From Psychrobacillus sp. BL-248-WT-3 (GTDB lineage Bacteria > Bacillota > Bacilli > Bacillales_A > Planococcaceae): a stretch of 60,756 nt of DNA. Below are positions 17,302-26,749 of this stretch, one piece after another (the stretch's first letter is position 1; every line of letters starts with the position of its first letter). A program made the translations under genes and the position numbers. The notes under the pieces are model-generated. The model searched no databases and had not been told where the DNA came from. It worked only from the letters and a program-made list of their open reading frames with translations. The DNA is taken from contig NZ_JABAFC010000021.1 of assembly GCF_012843435.1 (NCBI RefSeq), positions 1 through 60,756 of the forward strand. Reading direction: 5' to 3'.

Positions 17302-17809
17302 TTGGGTGACTCAGCTATTACTAGAACGCTAGAGATTGGTGGACTAACAAAATTTCATTATTCAGAAACTCGAAAACCATTCTATTAGGCTGAATGAATA
17401 CGCAGAAAAGCTACTATCTGCTGATAAATTCTCTCCTTCTAAAAATAAGTATAGTGTTACTACGGTTACGCTAACCGTCAGAGAACTTGGTTTCCGAGAA
17501 GGAGCCACAATGTCTCAAATATTTAAACGAGCGAGCGAAGTAGGTTTAAATCTCTGTCCACTTGAGGTAGGTCCCTATCTAAGGTTAGAGTTATTAGACC
17601 AACCTGAAGGAAATACAAAAATTCAAGTCCCGCAACAAGCCCCCTCTGGCTCTATCACAGTAGCGTCAGAAATAGTCAGTGAAGACGATAATTTTCCAAA
17701 AGGCTTTTACCTTAGAAAGATTGATGGATTATTGTGGTTACGCGGATACATCGCAGATGATTTACACGTTTGGAACAGTGAGGATCACTTTATCTTTTGT
17801 TGCCAATAA
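17302..17809 (+). pseudogene. Conserved hypothetical gene with a frameshift
   Basis: A TTG start at 17302 sits 10 bases behind AAGGAGG and reads 17 sensible codons (TRTLEIGGLTK). At about 17353 the frame must jump +1 to continue as FIIQKLENHSIRLNEYAEKL, then TVRELGFREGATMSQIF and CPLEVGPYLRLELLDQPEG, to the stop at 17809. The original frame hits TAG after 11 more codons. The downstream 152 codons are uniform in composition and end GLLWLRGYIADDLHVWN, matching from memory a family of about 170-aa hypothetical proteins in Bacilli. An internal ATG (17510) lacks a ribosome site. One extra base in this copy is the likely cause; a sequencing error cannot be excluded. Confidence 0.7.
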
Positions 17810-17840
17810 AAAGAGACCCCTAGTAGTAAAGGGGTCTCTA
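17806..17840 (-). terminator. Terminator facing the transsulfuration operon
   Basis: AGAGACCCCT-loop-AAGGGGTCTCT hairpin. The T-run lies on the minus strand, so it stops leftward transcripts from mccB, about 180 bases past its stop codon and beyond the 20-bp repeat array. It may also act weakly on rightward transcripts. Confidence 0.8.
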
Positions 17841-17875
17841 GAAATTTATTCAACAATCTGCAGTACCGAATGTAC

Positions 17876-17991
17876 TTTATCACCGTTCGTACGGTTTTAT
17901 CACCGTTCGTTTCTATTTATCACCGTTCATACGGTTTTATCACCGTTCGTTTCTTTTTATCACCGTTCAAGGAGATTTTATCACCGGTAGG
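17876..17991. repeat. Phased repeat array A (six units, pitch 20 bp)
   Basis: Units begin with TTTATCACCGTTC at 17876, 17896, 17916, 17936, 17956 and 17977 (last unit diverged). Each keyword is followed by seven variable bases (GTACGGT, GTTTCTA, ATACGGT, GTTTCTT ...), so units alternate between two tails. The array lies between the mccB stop and its terminator and so would be transcribed in the 3' UTR of the operon. Confidence 0.9.
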
Positions 17992-18018
17992 TTGTTTTTT
18001 TAATAATTGAACATTTAT

Positions 18019-19152
<1,134 letters not shown>

Positions 19153-19156
19153 TTAT

Positions 19157-20086
19157 TTATTCCTCCTTGAATAATTCATATACCTTCTGGCTCAAATAGC
19201 GTTCACTAGAGTCCGGAAAGATGGTAACGATATGACTTCCCTCTAATACCACCTCTGCTTCCTTCATTGCTGCGTAGAAGGCAGCACCTGAGGAGCTTCC
19301 CACCAGTAAGCCTTCTTTTTTGGAGAGTCTACGCAACTCTGCAAAGGCGTTCTCATCACTAACGGTATGAATGGCATTGAAATAAGATGAGTCCATAAAC
19401 TCCGGTAAAAACTCCATGCCTATTCCTTCGGTTGCATGAGAGCCAGCTTCTCCACCATTTAAAATGGAACCTACAGGCTCTACGATTACTGTTTTTATTT
19501 TTTTATTCCGTTCCTTTAAAAAGGTGGACGTGCCCATAAAGGTTCCACCCGAGCCAGCTCCAGCTACAAACACATCAATTTGTCCCTCTAAATCTCTCCA
19601 TAGCTCTGGACCAAGTGTATGCTCATAAGTTTTTGGGTTAGCAGGGTTAGAAAATTGAGAGGGTGAAAAAGCACCTGGTGTGACTTTCACTAGCTCCTGC
19701 GCTTTCTTAATAGCCCCTTGCATACCTAATGCTGTGTCCGTATTTATGACCTCTGCACCCAGTGCTCGCATAAGGGTCTGCTTCTCGAGACTAAACTTTT
19801 GAGGAACTACAAACTTAACCTTATACCCCTTCCCAATTGCTGCGAGTGCAACACCAATTCCGGTATTCCCTGCTGTAGGCTCTATGATTGTCCCACCAGG
19901 AGTAAGCTTACCGGATTTCTCTGCATCCTCGATTAACGCTAGACCAAGACGATCCTTCACGCTACCACCTGGGTTTAGGTATTCAAGCTTTGCAAATATG
20001 CGGCAATTGTTAGGAATAGATATATTATTTATTTCTATTACGGGTGTATTTCCTATCAATTCTTGCACGCTATTAAAAATATTCAT
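19157..20086 (-). CDS. mccA: O-acetylserine-dependent cystathionine beta-synthase / cysteine synthase
   Basis: 309 aa PLP enzyme of the cysteine synthase fold II. PLP lysine in NPGGSVKDRLGL (Lys about 44), phosphate loop TAGNTGIGVALAA and VGSSSGAAFYAA near the C-terminus are present. In B. subtilis MccA joins homocysteine with O-acetylserine to make cystathionine; context with mccB and luxS supports that role over ordinary CysK, though the fold alone cannot tell. The stop is 4 bases before the mccB ATG and the start abuts the luxS stop codon. Confidence 0.88.
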   Translation of the reverse strand: MNIFNSVQELIGNTPVIEINNISIPNNCRIFAKLEYLNPGGSVKDRLGLALIEDAEKSGKLTPGGTIIEPTAGNTGIGVALAAIGKGYKVKFVVPQKFSLEKQTLMRALGAEVINTDTALGMQGAIKKAQELVKVTPGAFSPSQFSNPANPKTYEHTLGPELWRDLEGQIDVFVAGAGSGGTFMGTSTFLKERNKKIKTVIVEPVGSILNGGEAGSHATEGIGMEFLPEFMDSSYFNAIHTVSDENAFAELRRLSKKEGLLVGSSSGAAFYAAMKEAEVVLEGSHIVTIFPDSSERYLSQKVYELFKEE

Positions 20087-20557
20087 TTATGCTTCCTCTT
20101 TATAAATTTGTCGCCATTCATCTTTTTTAGAAAGCATTTCAGAAGCAATTTCTTTTGCTCCCTCTAAACTATGGCTAGCTGCCCACCCGCACTGTACCTC
20201 ATTACAAGCCGGTACCTCCGTTGCTTGCAGTACATCCTCTAACGTCTTTTCAAGAATGACAAGAATCTCATCATAATCCTCATGATTTATGACGGATAAG
20301 TAAAAACCAGTTTGGCAGCCCATTGGACTTAAATCTACGACTTGATCCGTATGGTTACGAATATTTTCAGCCATTAAGTGCTCCAGAGAGTGTAACCCTG
20401 GCATTTCCATATGTTCTTTGTTTGGTTGTTTAAATCTAATATCATATTTGTATATTTCATCGCCATGTTTTCCTTCTTTTGTTCCTGCTAGGCGTATAAA
20501 TGGTGCTGCTACTTTTGTGTGATCAAGGTTAAAGCTTTCTACGTTCATTTTTTTCAT
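20087..20557 (-). CDS. luxS: S-ribosylhomocysteine lyase LuxS
   Basis: 156 aa metalloenzyme that splits S-ribosylhomocysteine into homocysteine and DPD, the precursor of autoinducer-2. Metal ligands are His56 and His60 in [15 protein letters not shown] and Cys123 in NEVQCGWA; the catalytic Cys81 is in [10 protein letters not shown]. Start ATG 20557 is chosen for the AAGGAG site 9 bases upstream; the longer frame from 20608 overlaps yrrT and adds an untypical N-terminus. LuxS here occupies the place that mtnN has in the B. subtilis operon and feeds homocysteine directly to MccA. Confidence 0.92.
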   Translation of the reverse strand: MKKMNVESFNLDHTKVAAPFIRLAGTKEGKHGDEIYKYDIRFKQPNKEHMEMPGLHSLEHLMAENIRNHTDQVVDLSPMGCQTGFYLSVINHEDYDEILVILEKTLEDVLQATEVPACNEVQCGWAASHSLEGAKEIASEMLSKKDEWRQIYKEEA

Positions 20558-20570
20558 TATAAATCGCTCC

Positions 20571-21212
20571 TTATTTTTTCGTTGCGTCCATAATCCAGAC
20601 ATAATCATTCATCTTCGAGAAATGTGCTTGAAATCCTGCTTCCTCGAATAATTCCGTTAGAATTGGAATCGTTGTATAGTATTCTCTTTCTAAATCGTCT
20701 GCTACGTTGTGAAAGTTTCTAGCTCTTTCTTTTTTAATCTGATCTAGCTTTGCTTCCTCTGTGATAAACGCAGTATCCGCAAATACTATCTTGCCGTTAT
20801 GTTCGAGAAGTTCGGAATACAGCTTTAGAGCCTTTCCTTTTTCCTCATCCGTTAGATGATGAAATACAAAGGAACTAACAATTGTATCTATTTTTCCCTC
20901 TCCAATTTCAAATTGAAGTAAATCACCGTCTAGAATTTCCTTATCCGGAAATCGTTTTGCCGTCATTTCTCTCATTTTTTCATTTGGCTCGAAGCCAATT
21001 ACACTTAAATCTTTTTCCACTAACAGTGCTGTTAAATTACCCGTCCCTGTACCAAACTCTATTATAGAAGTACCGGAAATTCGATTAACTACTTCATTTA
21101 AAATAGAATCATAGCCTTCAAAAACATCACGATATTCTGGGTCTTTTCCTGACACCGATGCGTCGTAGGACTCTGCCCATCCATCAAAAATATTTACAAA
21201 TTCTCTACCCAT
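20571..21212 (-). CDS. yrrT: SAM-dependent methyltransferase YrrT
   Basis: 213 aa. Start ATG 21212 behind AAAGGGG. The N-terminus [15 protein letters not shown], motif [16 protein letters not shown] and [14 protein letters not shown] match YrrT, a putative AdoMet-dependent methyltransferase that heads the reverse transsulfuration operon in Bacillus. Its acceptor is not established. Transmethylation yields S-adenosylhomocysteine, the precursor of the LuxS substrate, so its presence is metabolically coherent. No S-box or T-box leader was seen upstream; CymR control known in B. subtilis could not be confirmed from a box here. Confidence 0.85.
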   Translation of the reverse strand: MGREFVNIFDGWAESYDASVSGKDPEYRDVFEGYDSILNEVVNRISGTSIIEFGTGTGNLTALLVEKDLSVIGFEPNEKMREMTAKRFPDKEILDGDLLQFEIGEGKIDTIVSSFVFHHLTDEEKGKALKLYSELLEHNGKIVFADTAFITEEAKLDQIKKERARNFHNVADDLEREYYTTIPILTELFEEAGFQAHFSKMNDYVWIMDATKK

Positions 21213-21349
21213 TCGTCTAACCCCTTTTATGAAGTGTATTAAACCAAGTTGTTTACTTTGAATTAACACTTTTAGTTATATCATATTCAGCAGACTAATA
21301 AAAGGAAGATGTTACTATTTTTTTATTACCCTTTCTGGAAGGTAAAAAA

Positions 21350-21381
21350 CAAAAAAAGAGCAAACCCTTTAAGGCTAGCTC
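21350..21381 (-). terminator. Terminator of Nudix gene 21401
   Basis: Imperfect hairpin GAGC..CCTT/AAGG..GCTC with a run of seven T on the minus strand, 20 bases past the Nudix stop codon. Confidence 0.65.
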
Positions 21382-21400
21382 CTGTTTATATCTCATTTGG

Positions 21401-21883
21401 TTATATGGTTCTGTTTAATTTTAATTCAAATGAAGGATTAGTTACGTATTCCTGATACACTACTTTACCCTCAAATTCCAAATAGACTTGATATCTCTTC
21501 CTGATTGCATCAGCCGTGATCATGCTAAGTACTTCATCCTTTGATACCCATAGTACTTCAGAGGTCTCCTCAGAAGTGCATAGCTCCCCACCAATTGGTT
21601 TACAAACAAAATCAAACATTACTTTAGTAGGGACGTCCGTAATGCCATCGTACCATTTATACATACCGGTATTTGAATAAACCCCTATTAAATAGGATAC
21701 CTCTACGTCAATCCCGCTTTCTTCTTTTATTTCTCGCGTTAAACCATCTATCAGGTTTTCTCCCACCTCTATTTGGCCGCCTGGGTAAACCCACCCGCCA
21801 TGCTCTGTTTTCACTAAAAGAATTTTTCCCTCTTCATTTTCTACGATACCCCCTGCTGCAGCGATATGAGTTGGCATTTTCAT
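21401..21883 (-). CDS. Nudix hydrolase
   Basis: 160 aa. The Nudix box GGQIEVGENLIDGLTREIKEESGI fits Gx5Ex7REUxEExGU exactly, so it hydrolyses a nucleoside diphosphate linked to another moiety, using Mg2+. The substrate cannot be read from the box. The downstream WYDGITDVPTKVMFDFVC and VLWVSKDEV segments are ordinary for the mutT/NUDIX_1 subgroup. Unlike the Nudix gene at 7221, this one is intact. Monocistronic. Confidence 0.88.
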   Translation of the reverse strand: MKMPTHIAAAGGIVENEEGKILLVKTEHGGWVYPGGQIEVGENLIDGLTREIKEESGIDVEVSYLIGVYSNTGMYKWYDGITDVPTKVMFDFVCKPIGGELCTSEETSEVLWVSKDEVLSMITADAIRKRYQVYLEFEGKVVYQEYVTNPSFELKLNRTI

Positions 21884-21925
21884 ATATCTTCCCCCTTTAT
21901 TAACTTTATGAATATTTTACCATTT

Positions 21926-23770
21926 TTATAAAGGGAAGAATATTGGAATAACAATCATCATAACTGCAAACATAATAAGCTGTAATGGGATCCCTGCCTT
22001 TACGAAGTCGAAAAATTTATAGCCCCCAGCCGTCATAACTAATGCATTGGTCGGCGAGGCAACCGGAGTTGCAAAAGCCATTGATGACGATACCGCAATA
22101 GCGATTAAGAAAGTATATGGATTAGCTCCCATGCTAAGGGCAGCAGTCATGGCAATTGGTGCAAACAAAACTGCCGTAGCCGTGTTAGAGATAAATTGCC
22201 CAAATACCATGGTGATAAAATAGATTCCTGCCAAGACACCTAATGCCCCAAAGTCCCCTAGAAGATCGATAATGCCTTCCGATAAAATCACCATACCACC
22301 TGTCTTTTCTAATGCGGTGGCCATTGGAAGCATGGCGGCTATGAGTATGATACTTTCCCAGTTCATCTTTCCATAGGCATCATCCATGTTACGTAAGCAT
22401 CCGGTCACAACCATTAACACCGCACCTATTAAAACAGAAATTACGGCAGGAAATATTTCGGAAATCATTAAAATAATCATTAATAACATAATAGCTCCAG
22501 CAATCGGCGCCTTACCACTAGCTGCCGCCATACTTGCGTGTTCCTTTGGTTGGCCAATAACCACTACATCATTGGTAGCCTTTGCGAGGAGCTCAATTTC
22601 CTCCCATGCCCCTTGTACTAGTAGGGCATCCCCAAAGCGTAGACGGACATCTGCCATTTCGCTTAGTACATATTCCCCTTTGCGATTTACGCCAAGAATG
22701 TTTAAATTATATTTTTCGCGGAACTTAATACTCGCTATCGTTTCATTAATTAATGTGGAATGGGGAGTCAATAACACCTCCGCGATTCCAAGCTGTTTGG
22801 AAACTAATAAGTCCGGCATCGAATCATCGTCATCTACTTCTAACAAATAATCCTTTGCTAGCTCCTCTGTTCTCTTTAAGGAACCTTGAATATAAAGGAC
22901 ATCTTTTGCCTGGACTGTACTGAGAGGACCAGCCATCTCTTGGTACGTCATTGGTAACAGATTGATCCCCTCTGTGGATTTGCGGTCTATCTTCAAAATC
23001 GCTAGATGATACTTTGCCGGTAGCTTTAGATCGGTCAACTTCTTTCCAATCATTAAAGAATGCTCAGGAACCTTCAAGCGATGAAGATTTCCCCCAAGCT
23101 CATAATCAATCGCTAGCTGTTTAGGCGATAGCTTATGACCCGCACCTACAGCATCTTTCTTTTTGCCATTTGGAAGAACTACATTTCTCGCTACAACAAA
23201 ATATAAAATACCTACAATAATAGCAATTATACCAACCGGCGTAATTTCAAAAAATCCAAGCTTTTCATAGCCATTGTCTACTAGTACCTGGCTGACAATA
23301 AGGTTGGCAGGCGTTGCTATTAAGGTCAATAAGCCAGATAAACTGCTAATATAAGACAGTGGAATTAAATATTTGGACGGGCTGCTATTGATGCTAATTG
23401 CAATACTAATGACGATTGGCAGCATTAATGCAACCGTTCCTGTATTACTCATAAATGCACCAACACTACCCGTTATTATTAATAATAAAATAAATAGCTT
23501 TTGTTCACTTTTACCAGACCATTTAAGAAGGAGATTACCCGCACTTTGGGCAAGTCCAGTTCTTACTATGCCTGCTCCTACGACAAATAAACCTGCTATC
23601 ATAATGACTACAGAGTTAGAAAACCCAACAAGCGCCTCGTTCGGCTCTAAAATGCCAGTAATAACAAATGCTAAAAGTGCAAGCAGTGCCACTAAGTCGG
23701 CTCGTATTCGATTGCTTATAAATAAGACAATACTAATTGCCAATATACTAAAGGTTATTGCTAACTGCAT
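21926..23770 (-). CDS. SLC13/DASS-family transporter with two RCK_C domains
   Basis: 614 aa. About eleven membrane helices are split by a cytoplasmic insert at about residues 210-400 that holds two TrkA-C/RCK_C domains (HSLMIGKKLTDLKLPAKYHLAIL and HSTLINETIASIKFREKYNLNIL). The motifs SNTGTVALMLPIV (about 110-122) and, in the C-terminal half, SNTATAVLFAPIA are the two SNT substrate/Na+ loops of the divalent anion:Na+ symporter superfamily. Proteins with this arrangement are annotated as sulfate, citrate or dicarboxylate transporters; the substrate is not decided here. RCK_C modules suggest nucleotide or ligand gating. Monocistronic. Confidence 0.85.
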   Translation of the reverse strand: MQLAITFSILAISIVLFISNRIRADLVALLALLAFVITGILEPNEALVGFSNSVVIMIAGLFVVGAGIVRTGLAQSAGNLLLKWSGKSEQKLFILLLIITGSVGAFMSNTGTVALMLPIVISIAISINSSPSKYLIPLSYISSLSGLLTLIATPANLIVSQVLVDNGYEKLGFFEITPVGIIAIIVGILYFVVARNVVLPNGKKKDAVGAGHKLSPKQLAIDYELGGNLHRLKVPEHSLMIGKKLTDLKLPAKYHLAILKIDRKSTEGINLLPMTYQEMAGPLSTVQAKDVLYIQGSLKRTEELAKDYLLEVDDDDSMPDLLVSKQLGIAEVLLTPHSTLINETIASIKFREKYNLNILGVNRKGEYVLSEMADVRLRFGDALLVQGAWEEIELLAKATNDVVVIGQPKEHASMAAASGKAPIAGAIMLLMIILMISEIFPAVISVLIGAVLMVVTGCLRNMDDAYGKMNWESIILIAAMLPMATALEKTGGMVILSEGIIDLLGDFGALGVLAGIYFITMVFGQFISNTATAVLFAPIAMTAALSMGANPYTFLIAIAVSSSMAFATPVASPTNALVMTAGGYKFFDFVKAGIPLQLIMFAVMMIVIPIFFPL

Positions 23771-23896
23771 ATCTAAGTGAGCTCCTTCTTTTTTTGTCTC
23801 CTTTATTATATAAAATGTTTGGAAGAAGTACTCGTCATATGGTTAAAGGTTGTTACAAAGTCTTTAAAGTTCATCAAGTATGTATGGATCACAACC

Positions 23897-24391
23897 CTAT
23901 CCCTTATTTACACTGTTGTAGCCTGCATGAATAGCATCCCAGTCATGCAGTCTAGCCATCCTCTTTTCTATGCTGTCTAACGGCTTAAATCCAAACTGTT
24001 CATATAAGGAGTGCGCATCCTTGGTAGCCAAGTGAAAATTTGTTCCCTTTAAGTTCGGATGCTCAACAATAACACTCATCAGCCATTTGCTTAAGCCCCT
24101 CCCCCTGTAATCAGGTAAAACAAATACATCTCCTAGCCATGAATGCCTCACTAAATCTGATACTACTCGAGCAAACCCTACCTGTCTGGCTGCACCAGAT
24201 GTTGGGTCTCCCTCATATATGCCGTAGCACAATACAGAGTTATTTATGGAAGCCTCCACTAATACTCTCGTTACTCCTTTTAACCAATAGGATTCGTTCG
24301 TTAAATAATTATAAATCACATCTATATCTAGTAACCTCTTATCCGTACTAATATAAAACCCATTGTTTTCTAATAAAATATGATCATTCAT
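23897..24391 (-). CDS. GNAT N-acetyltransferase
   Basis: 164 aa. Acetyl-CoA motif A is VFVLPDYRGRGLSKWLM (RGRGLS) followed by LATKDAHSLYEQFGFKPL, the usual C-terminal block. Small stand-alone GNATs of this type acetylate varied amines; the target is unknown. The gene is leftward, alone, with no strong ribosome site (GGGGTTA). Confidence 0.85.
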   Translation of the reverse strand: MNDHILLENNGFYISTDKRLLDIDVIYNYLTNESYWLKGVTRVLVEASINNSVLCYGIYEGDPTSGAARQVGFARVVSDLVRHSWLGDVFVLPDYRGRGLSKWLMSVIVEHPNLKGTNFHLATKDAHSLYEQFGFKPLDSIEKRMARLHDWDAIHAGYNSVNKG

Positions 24392-24519
24392 AACCTAACC
24401 CCTTTTTTATTTAATATATCCTTTTTATACAAGAATTGAAATACTAATCTAAATTCTCAAAAACTTCTAGTTAGGCTGCTATTTTTCTTTTATAGTATGT
24501 ATAAAGGAGTGGAAGCTTA

Positions 24520-25521
24520 ATGACTTTACTAAACAGACTAAAAAAGGGAGATAAAATTGGAATTTATTCACCCTCTTCCCCAATTACCTATTCCTCCCCT
24601 ACGCGCTTTGCACGCTCGAAGGCTTTTATTCAATCAAAGGGATTTGAGATAGTAGAAGGAAGCTTGACAGGAAAACACGATCACTATAGATCAGGTAGTA
24701 TAATGGCACGGGCAGAGGAACTAAATGAGCTGATCCGAAATCCTGATGTTCGATGTATCATGTCTACAATAGGTGGTACCAATTCCAATGCCATTCTCCC
24801 ATATATCGACTATGAGGCGTTTAAAAAGGATCCCAAAATTGTAATCGGCTATTCGGATGCAACAGCAGTTCTATTAGCACTTTACGCCCAAACAGGAATA
24901 CCAACCTTTTATGGTCCAGCACTCGTCCCTTCCTTTGGAGAGTTTGAGCCATTCGTCAATTATACATATGACTATTTCAATCAAATGCTAATCGAGGAGC
25001 AGCAGGCACCGTATGTCATCCCAACCCCTCCCTATTGGACAGATGAAATGGTAAACTGGGAGGTTAAAACAAAAGAAAAGGATCAGCGAGAAAATGAGTG
25101 GGTTTGTCTAAATAAGGGCATCGCTAAGGGCCGACTTATCGGCGGCAACCTTAACGCCATGTATGGTTTTTGGGGAAGCCCCTATATGCCAAGCATTAAA
25201 GCAGGCGACATCCTCCTAATCGAGGACACGATGAAATCCGCCTCTATCGTGGAGAAAAACTTCAATTTATTAAAGGTCAACGGCGTATTCAATCGAATTG
25301 GAGGAATAATCCTTGGCAAGCATGAGCTATTCGATGATGAAGGAACAGGCAAACAGCCATCTGATATACTACTGGAAACAATCGGAGACCTAAATATCCC
25401 GATCCTAGTAGACTTCGACTGCTGCCACACACATCCAATGCTAACGATGCCAATCGGCCGACAAATCAAGCTAGATGCTACGAGTAAAGAAGTTACGATA
25501 ATGGAACAATGGATTAACTAA
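24520..25521 (+). CDS. S66-family LD-carboxypeptidase / MccF-like serine peptidase
   Basis: 333 aa. The nucleophile elbow GYSDATAVLLAL gives Ser112; the Glu and His of the S66 triad are in the LLIEDT region (about residue 230) and CCHTHPMLTMPIG (His303/305). GIPTFYGPALVPSF fits the LdcA/MccF fold. LdcA trims tetrapeptide stems in peptidoglycan recycling; MccF cleaves microcin C and related aminoacyl nucleotides and gives immunity. The insert around 165-190 is longer than in LdcA, favouring the MccF-like branch as common in Bacilli, but this is not certain. RBS AAAGGAGTGG. Confidence 0.85.
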   Translation: MTLLNRLKKGDKIGIYSPSSPITYSSPTRFARSKAFIQSKGFEIVEGSLTGKHDHYRSGSIMARAEELNELIRNPDVRCIMSTIGGTNSNAILPYIDYEAFKKDPKIVIGYSDATAVLLALYAQTGIPTFYGPALVPSFGEFEPFVNYTYDYFNQMLIEEQQAPYVIPTPPYWTDEMVNWEVKTKEKDQRENEWVCLNKGIAKGRLIGGNLNAMYGFWGSPYMPSIKAGDILLIEDTMKSASIVEKNFNLLKVNGVFNRIGGIILGKHELFDDEGTGKQPSDILLETIGDLNIPILVDFDCCHTHPMLTMPIGRQIKLDATSKEVTIMEQWIN

Positions 25522-25549
25522 CGATCGGATCCCAAGGGGTTAGTTTTAT
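25516..25549 (+). terminator. Possible terminator after S66 peptidase
   Basis: AACTAAC/GTTAGTT inverted repeat with a 16-base loop overlapping the stop codon, followed by TTATATT. Weak. Confidence 0.4.
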
Positions 25550-25574
25550 ATTGTGGACTCAGGTAAAGTAGCTG

Positions 25575-25845
25575 GCTTGGTGCGGGAAATTGAAAAGTGT
25601 TGCGTCTTCGGCGTGAAGTGTTGCGCTAATTCTGGAAGTGTTGCGGATATCCTATAAAGTGTTGCGGGAATTATAAGTGTTGCACATATTGGACGAAGTG
25701 TTGCGCTAATCGGAGACAATCCGGAATCTTGCAGAGATAAAGGAAAATCTTGCGCTAATCCTCCTCAACCTTGCGGAGACGAGGTAGAACCTTGCACTAA
25801 TCGCTCGAAACCTTGCAGAGATGGTGCGGAACCTTGCACAAATGC
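25575..25845. repeat. Phased repeat array B (about 13 units, pitch 21 bp)
   Basis: Keyword AAGTGTTGCG starts at 25595, 25616, 25636, 25657, 25675 and 25696. After one 29-bp step it changes to AATCTTGCG (25725, 25746) and then AACCTTGCG (25767, 25788, 25809, 25830). Most steps are exactly 21 bp. Between keywords lie 10-12 variable bases, several containing CTAATC. The changing keyword suggests local homogenisation of neighbouring units. The array fills the gap between two rightward genes. Confidence 0.9.
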
Positions 25846-25879
25846 ATAAAGAAGGAATAGAAACTTTGGAGGTGATACT

Positions 25880-26191
25880 TTGAAGAAAATGAAGTTAGGT
25901 TTATGTATAGTTGTATCTGGATTTATCATCTTTTTCGTACAAGAAAAATTTGGAGGGAACAAGACAGCAGATGGTATTGATAAGCTGTTTTCTGGTCAAA
26001 TCTATGATTATGCAAAAGAGGAGTTTACTGTCCATGGTATGGGTTTAAGTCCTGAAGAAAAAGTTTTTACAGTTAGAATTGCAGAAGCACAGTATAAAGA
26101 ACAAGCAAAGGAATACTTTAGAGACATTTTAAATTCTCACTATATGGAGAGTTATGGACTTGAGGTATTCGTTGATGTAACTTTAGAATAA
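25880..26191 (+). CDS. Small membrane-anchored/exported protein, unknown
   Basis: 103 aa with an N-terminal hydrophobic segment (residues 5-22) with basic flank (MKKMK), probably a signal anchor, and a soluble remainder (AKEEFTVHGMGLSPEEK... VFVDVTLE). GGAGGTGA lies 6 bases upstream of the ATG. No family recognised. Its transcript would have ended in the hairpin now interrupted by the insertion sequence. Confidence 0.6.
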   Translation: MKKMKLGLCIVVSGFIIFFVQEKFGGNKTADGIDKLFSGQIYDYAKEEFTVHGMGLSPEEKVFTVRIAEAQYKEQAKEYFRDILNSHYMESYGLEVFVDVTLE

Positions 26192-26332
26192 AAAGTAAAA
26201 ATAAATCAACATAAAAATGAGCTGGGAGAAAATAAACTGTACCCTATAGAGTAGACACTTTAAAAAGAGTCTACTCTATAGGGTCTTTTTGTGTAGAATT
26301 AGTTAAAGAGGAACGAGACAGGAGAGTTTGAG

Positions 26333-26749
26333 ATGAGTAAAAAGACATTCACTGAGAAAGAGATTAGCCTATTATCTAAAAATCCTTATGTTAGGTCGGT
26401 TAGTGAAAAAGGAATTACATATTCCAATGAGTTCAAGAAACTTTTTATGAATCAATCTGAAAATGGCATGTTTCCTAGGGAGATATTTGAAGCATCTGGA
26501 TTTGATATAGAGGTAATAGGGATGTCACGTATCCGCAATTCAGCTAGACGTTGGAGAAAAGCATTCAAGCAAGACGGAATTCTTGGCTTGGAGGATACTA
26601 GGCTCAATAATTCAGGACGGCCTCGTGAAAGAGAACTTACTCCAGAAGAGAAGTGTTCCAGGTTGGAAGCACAAGTTAATTTGTTGAAAGCAGAGAATGA
26701 ACTTCTAAAAAAGATACGATTCGCCGAAAGGGGACAACAGAAGAAATAA
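26333..26749 (+). CDS. IS3-family transposase OrfA (helix-turn-helix subunit)
   Basis: 138 aa. Winged/HTH DNA-binding region around residues 30-90 and a C-terminal leucine-zipper-like coiled coil (LEAQVNLLKAENELLKK), as in OrfA of IS150-like elements. It binds the inverted repeats. A slippery A-AAA-AAG heptamer at 26707-26713, inside its last 14 codons, allows a -1 shift into the OrfB frame to make the OrfAB fusion transposase. Confidence 0.9.
   Translation: MSKKTFTEKEISLLSKNPYVRSVSEKGITYSNEFKKLFMNQSENGMFPREIFEASGFDIEVIGMSRIRNSARRWRKAFKQDGILGLEDTRLNNSGRPRERELTPEEKCSRLEAQVNLLKAENELLKKIRFAERGQQKK

Noticed and set aside
17876-17991. CRISPR array
   Set aside because: Repeat plus spacer is only 20 bp, spacers are 7 bp, and no cas genes are present.
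21213-21300. S-box or T-box leader before the transsulfuration operon
   Set aside because: No terminator/antiterminator pair and no specifier or K-turn motif is visible.
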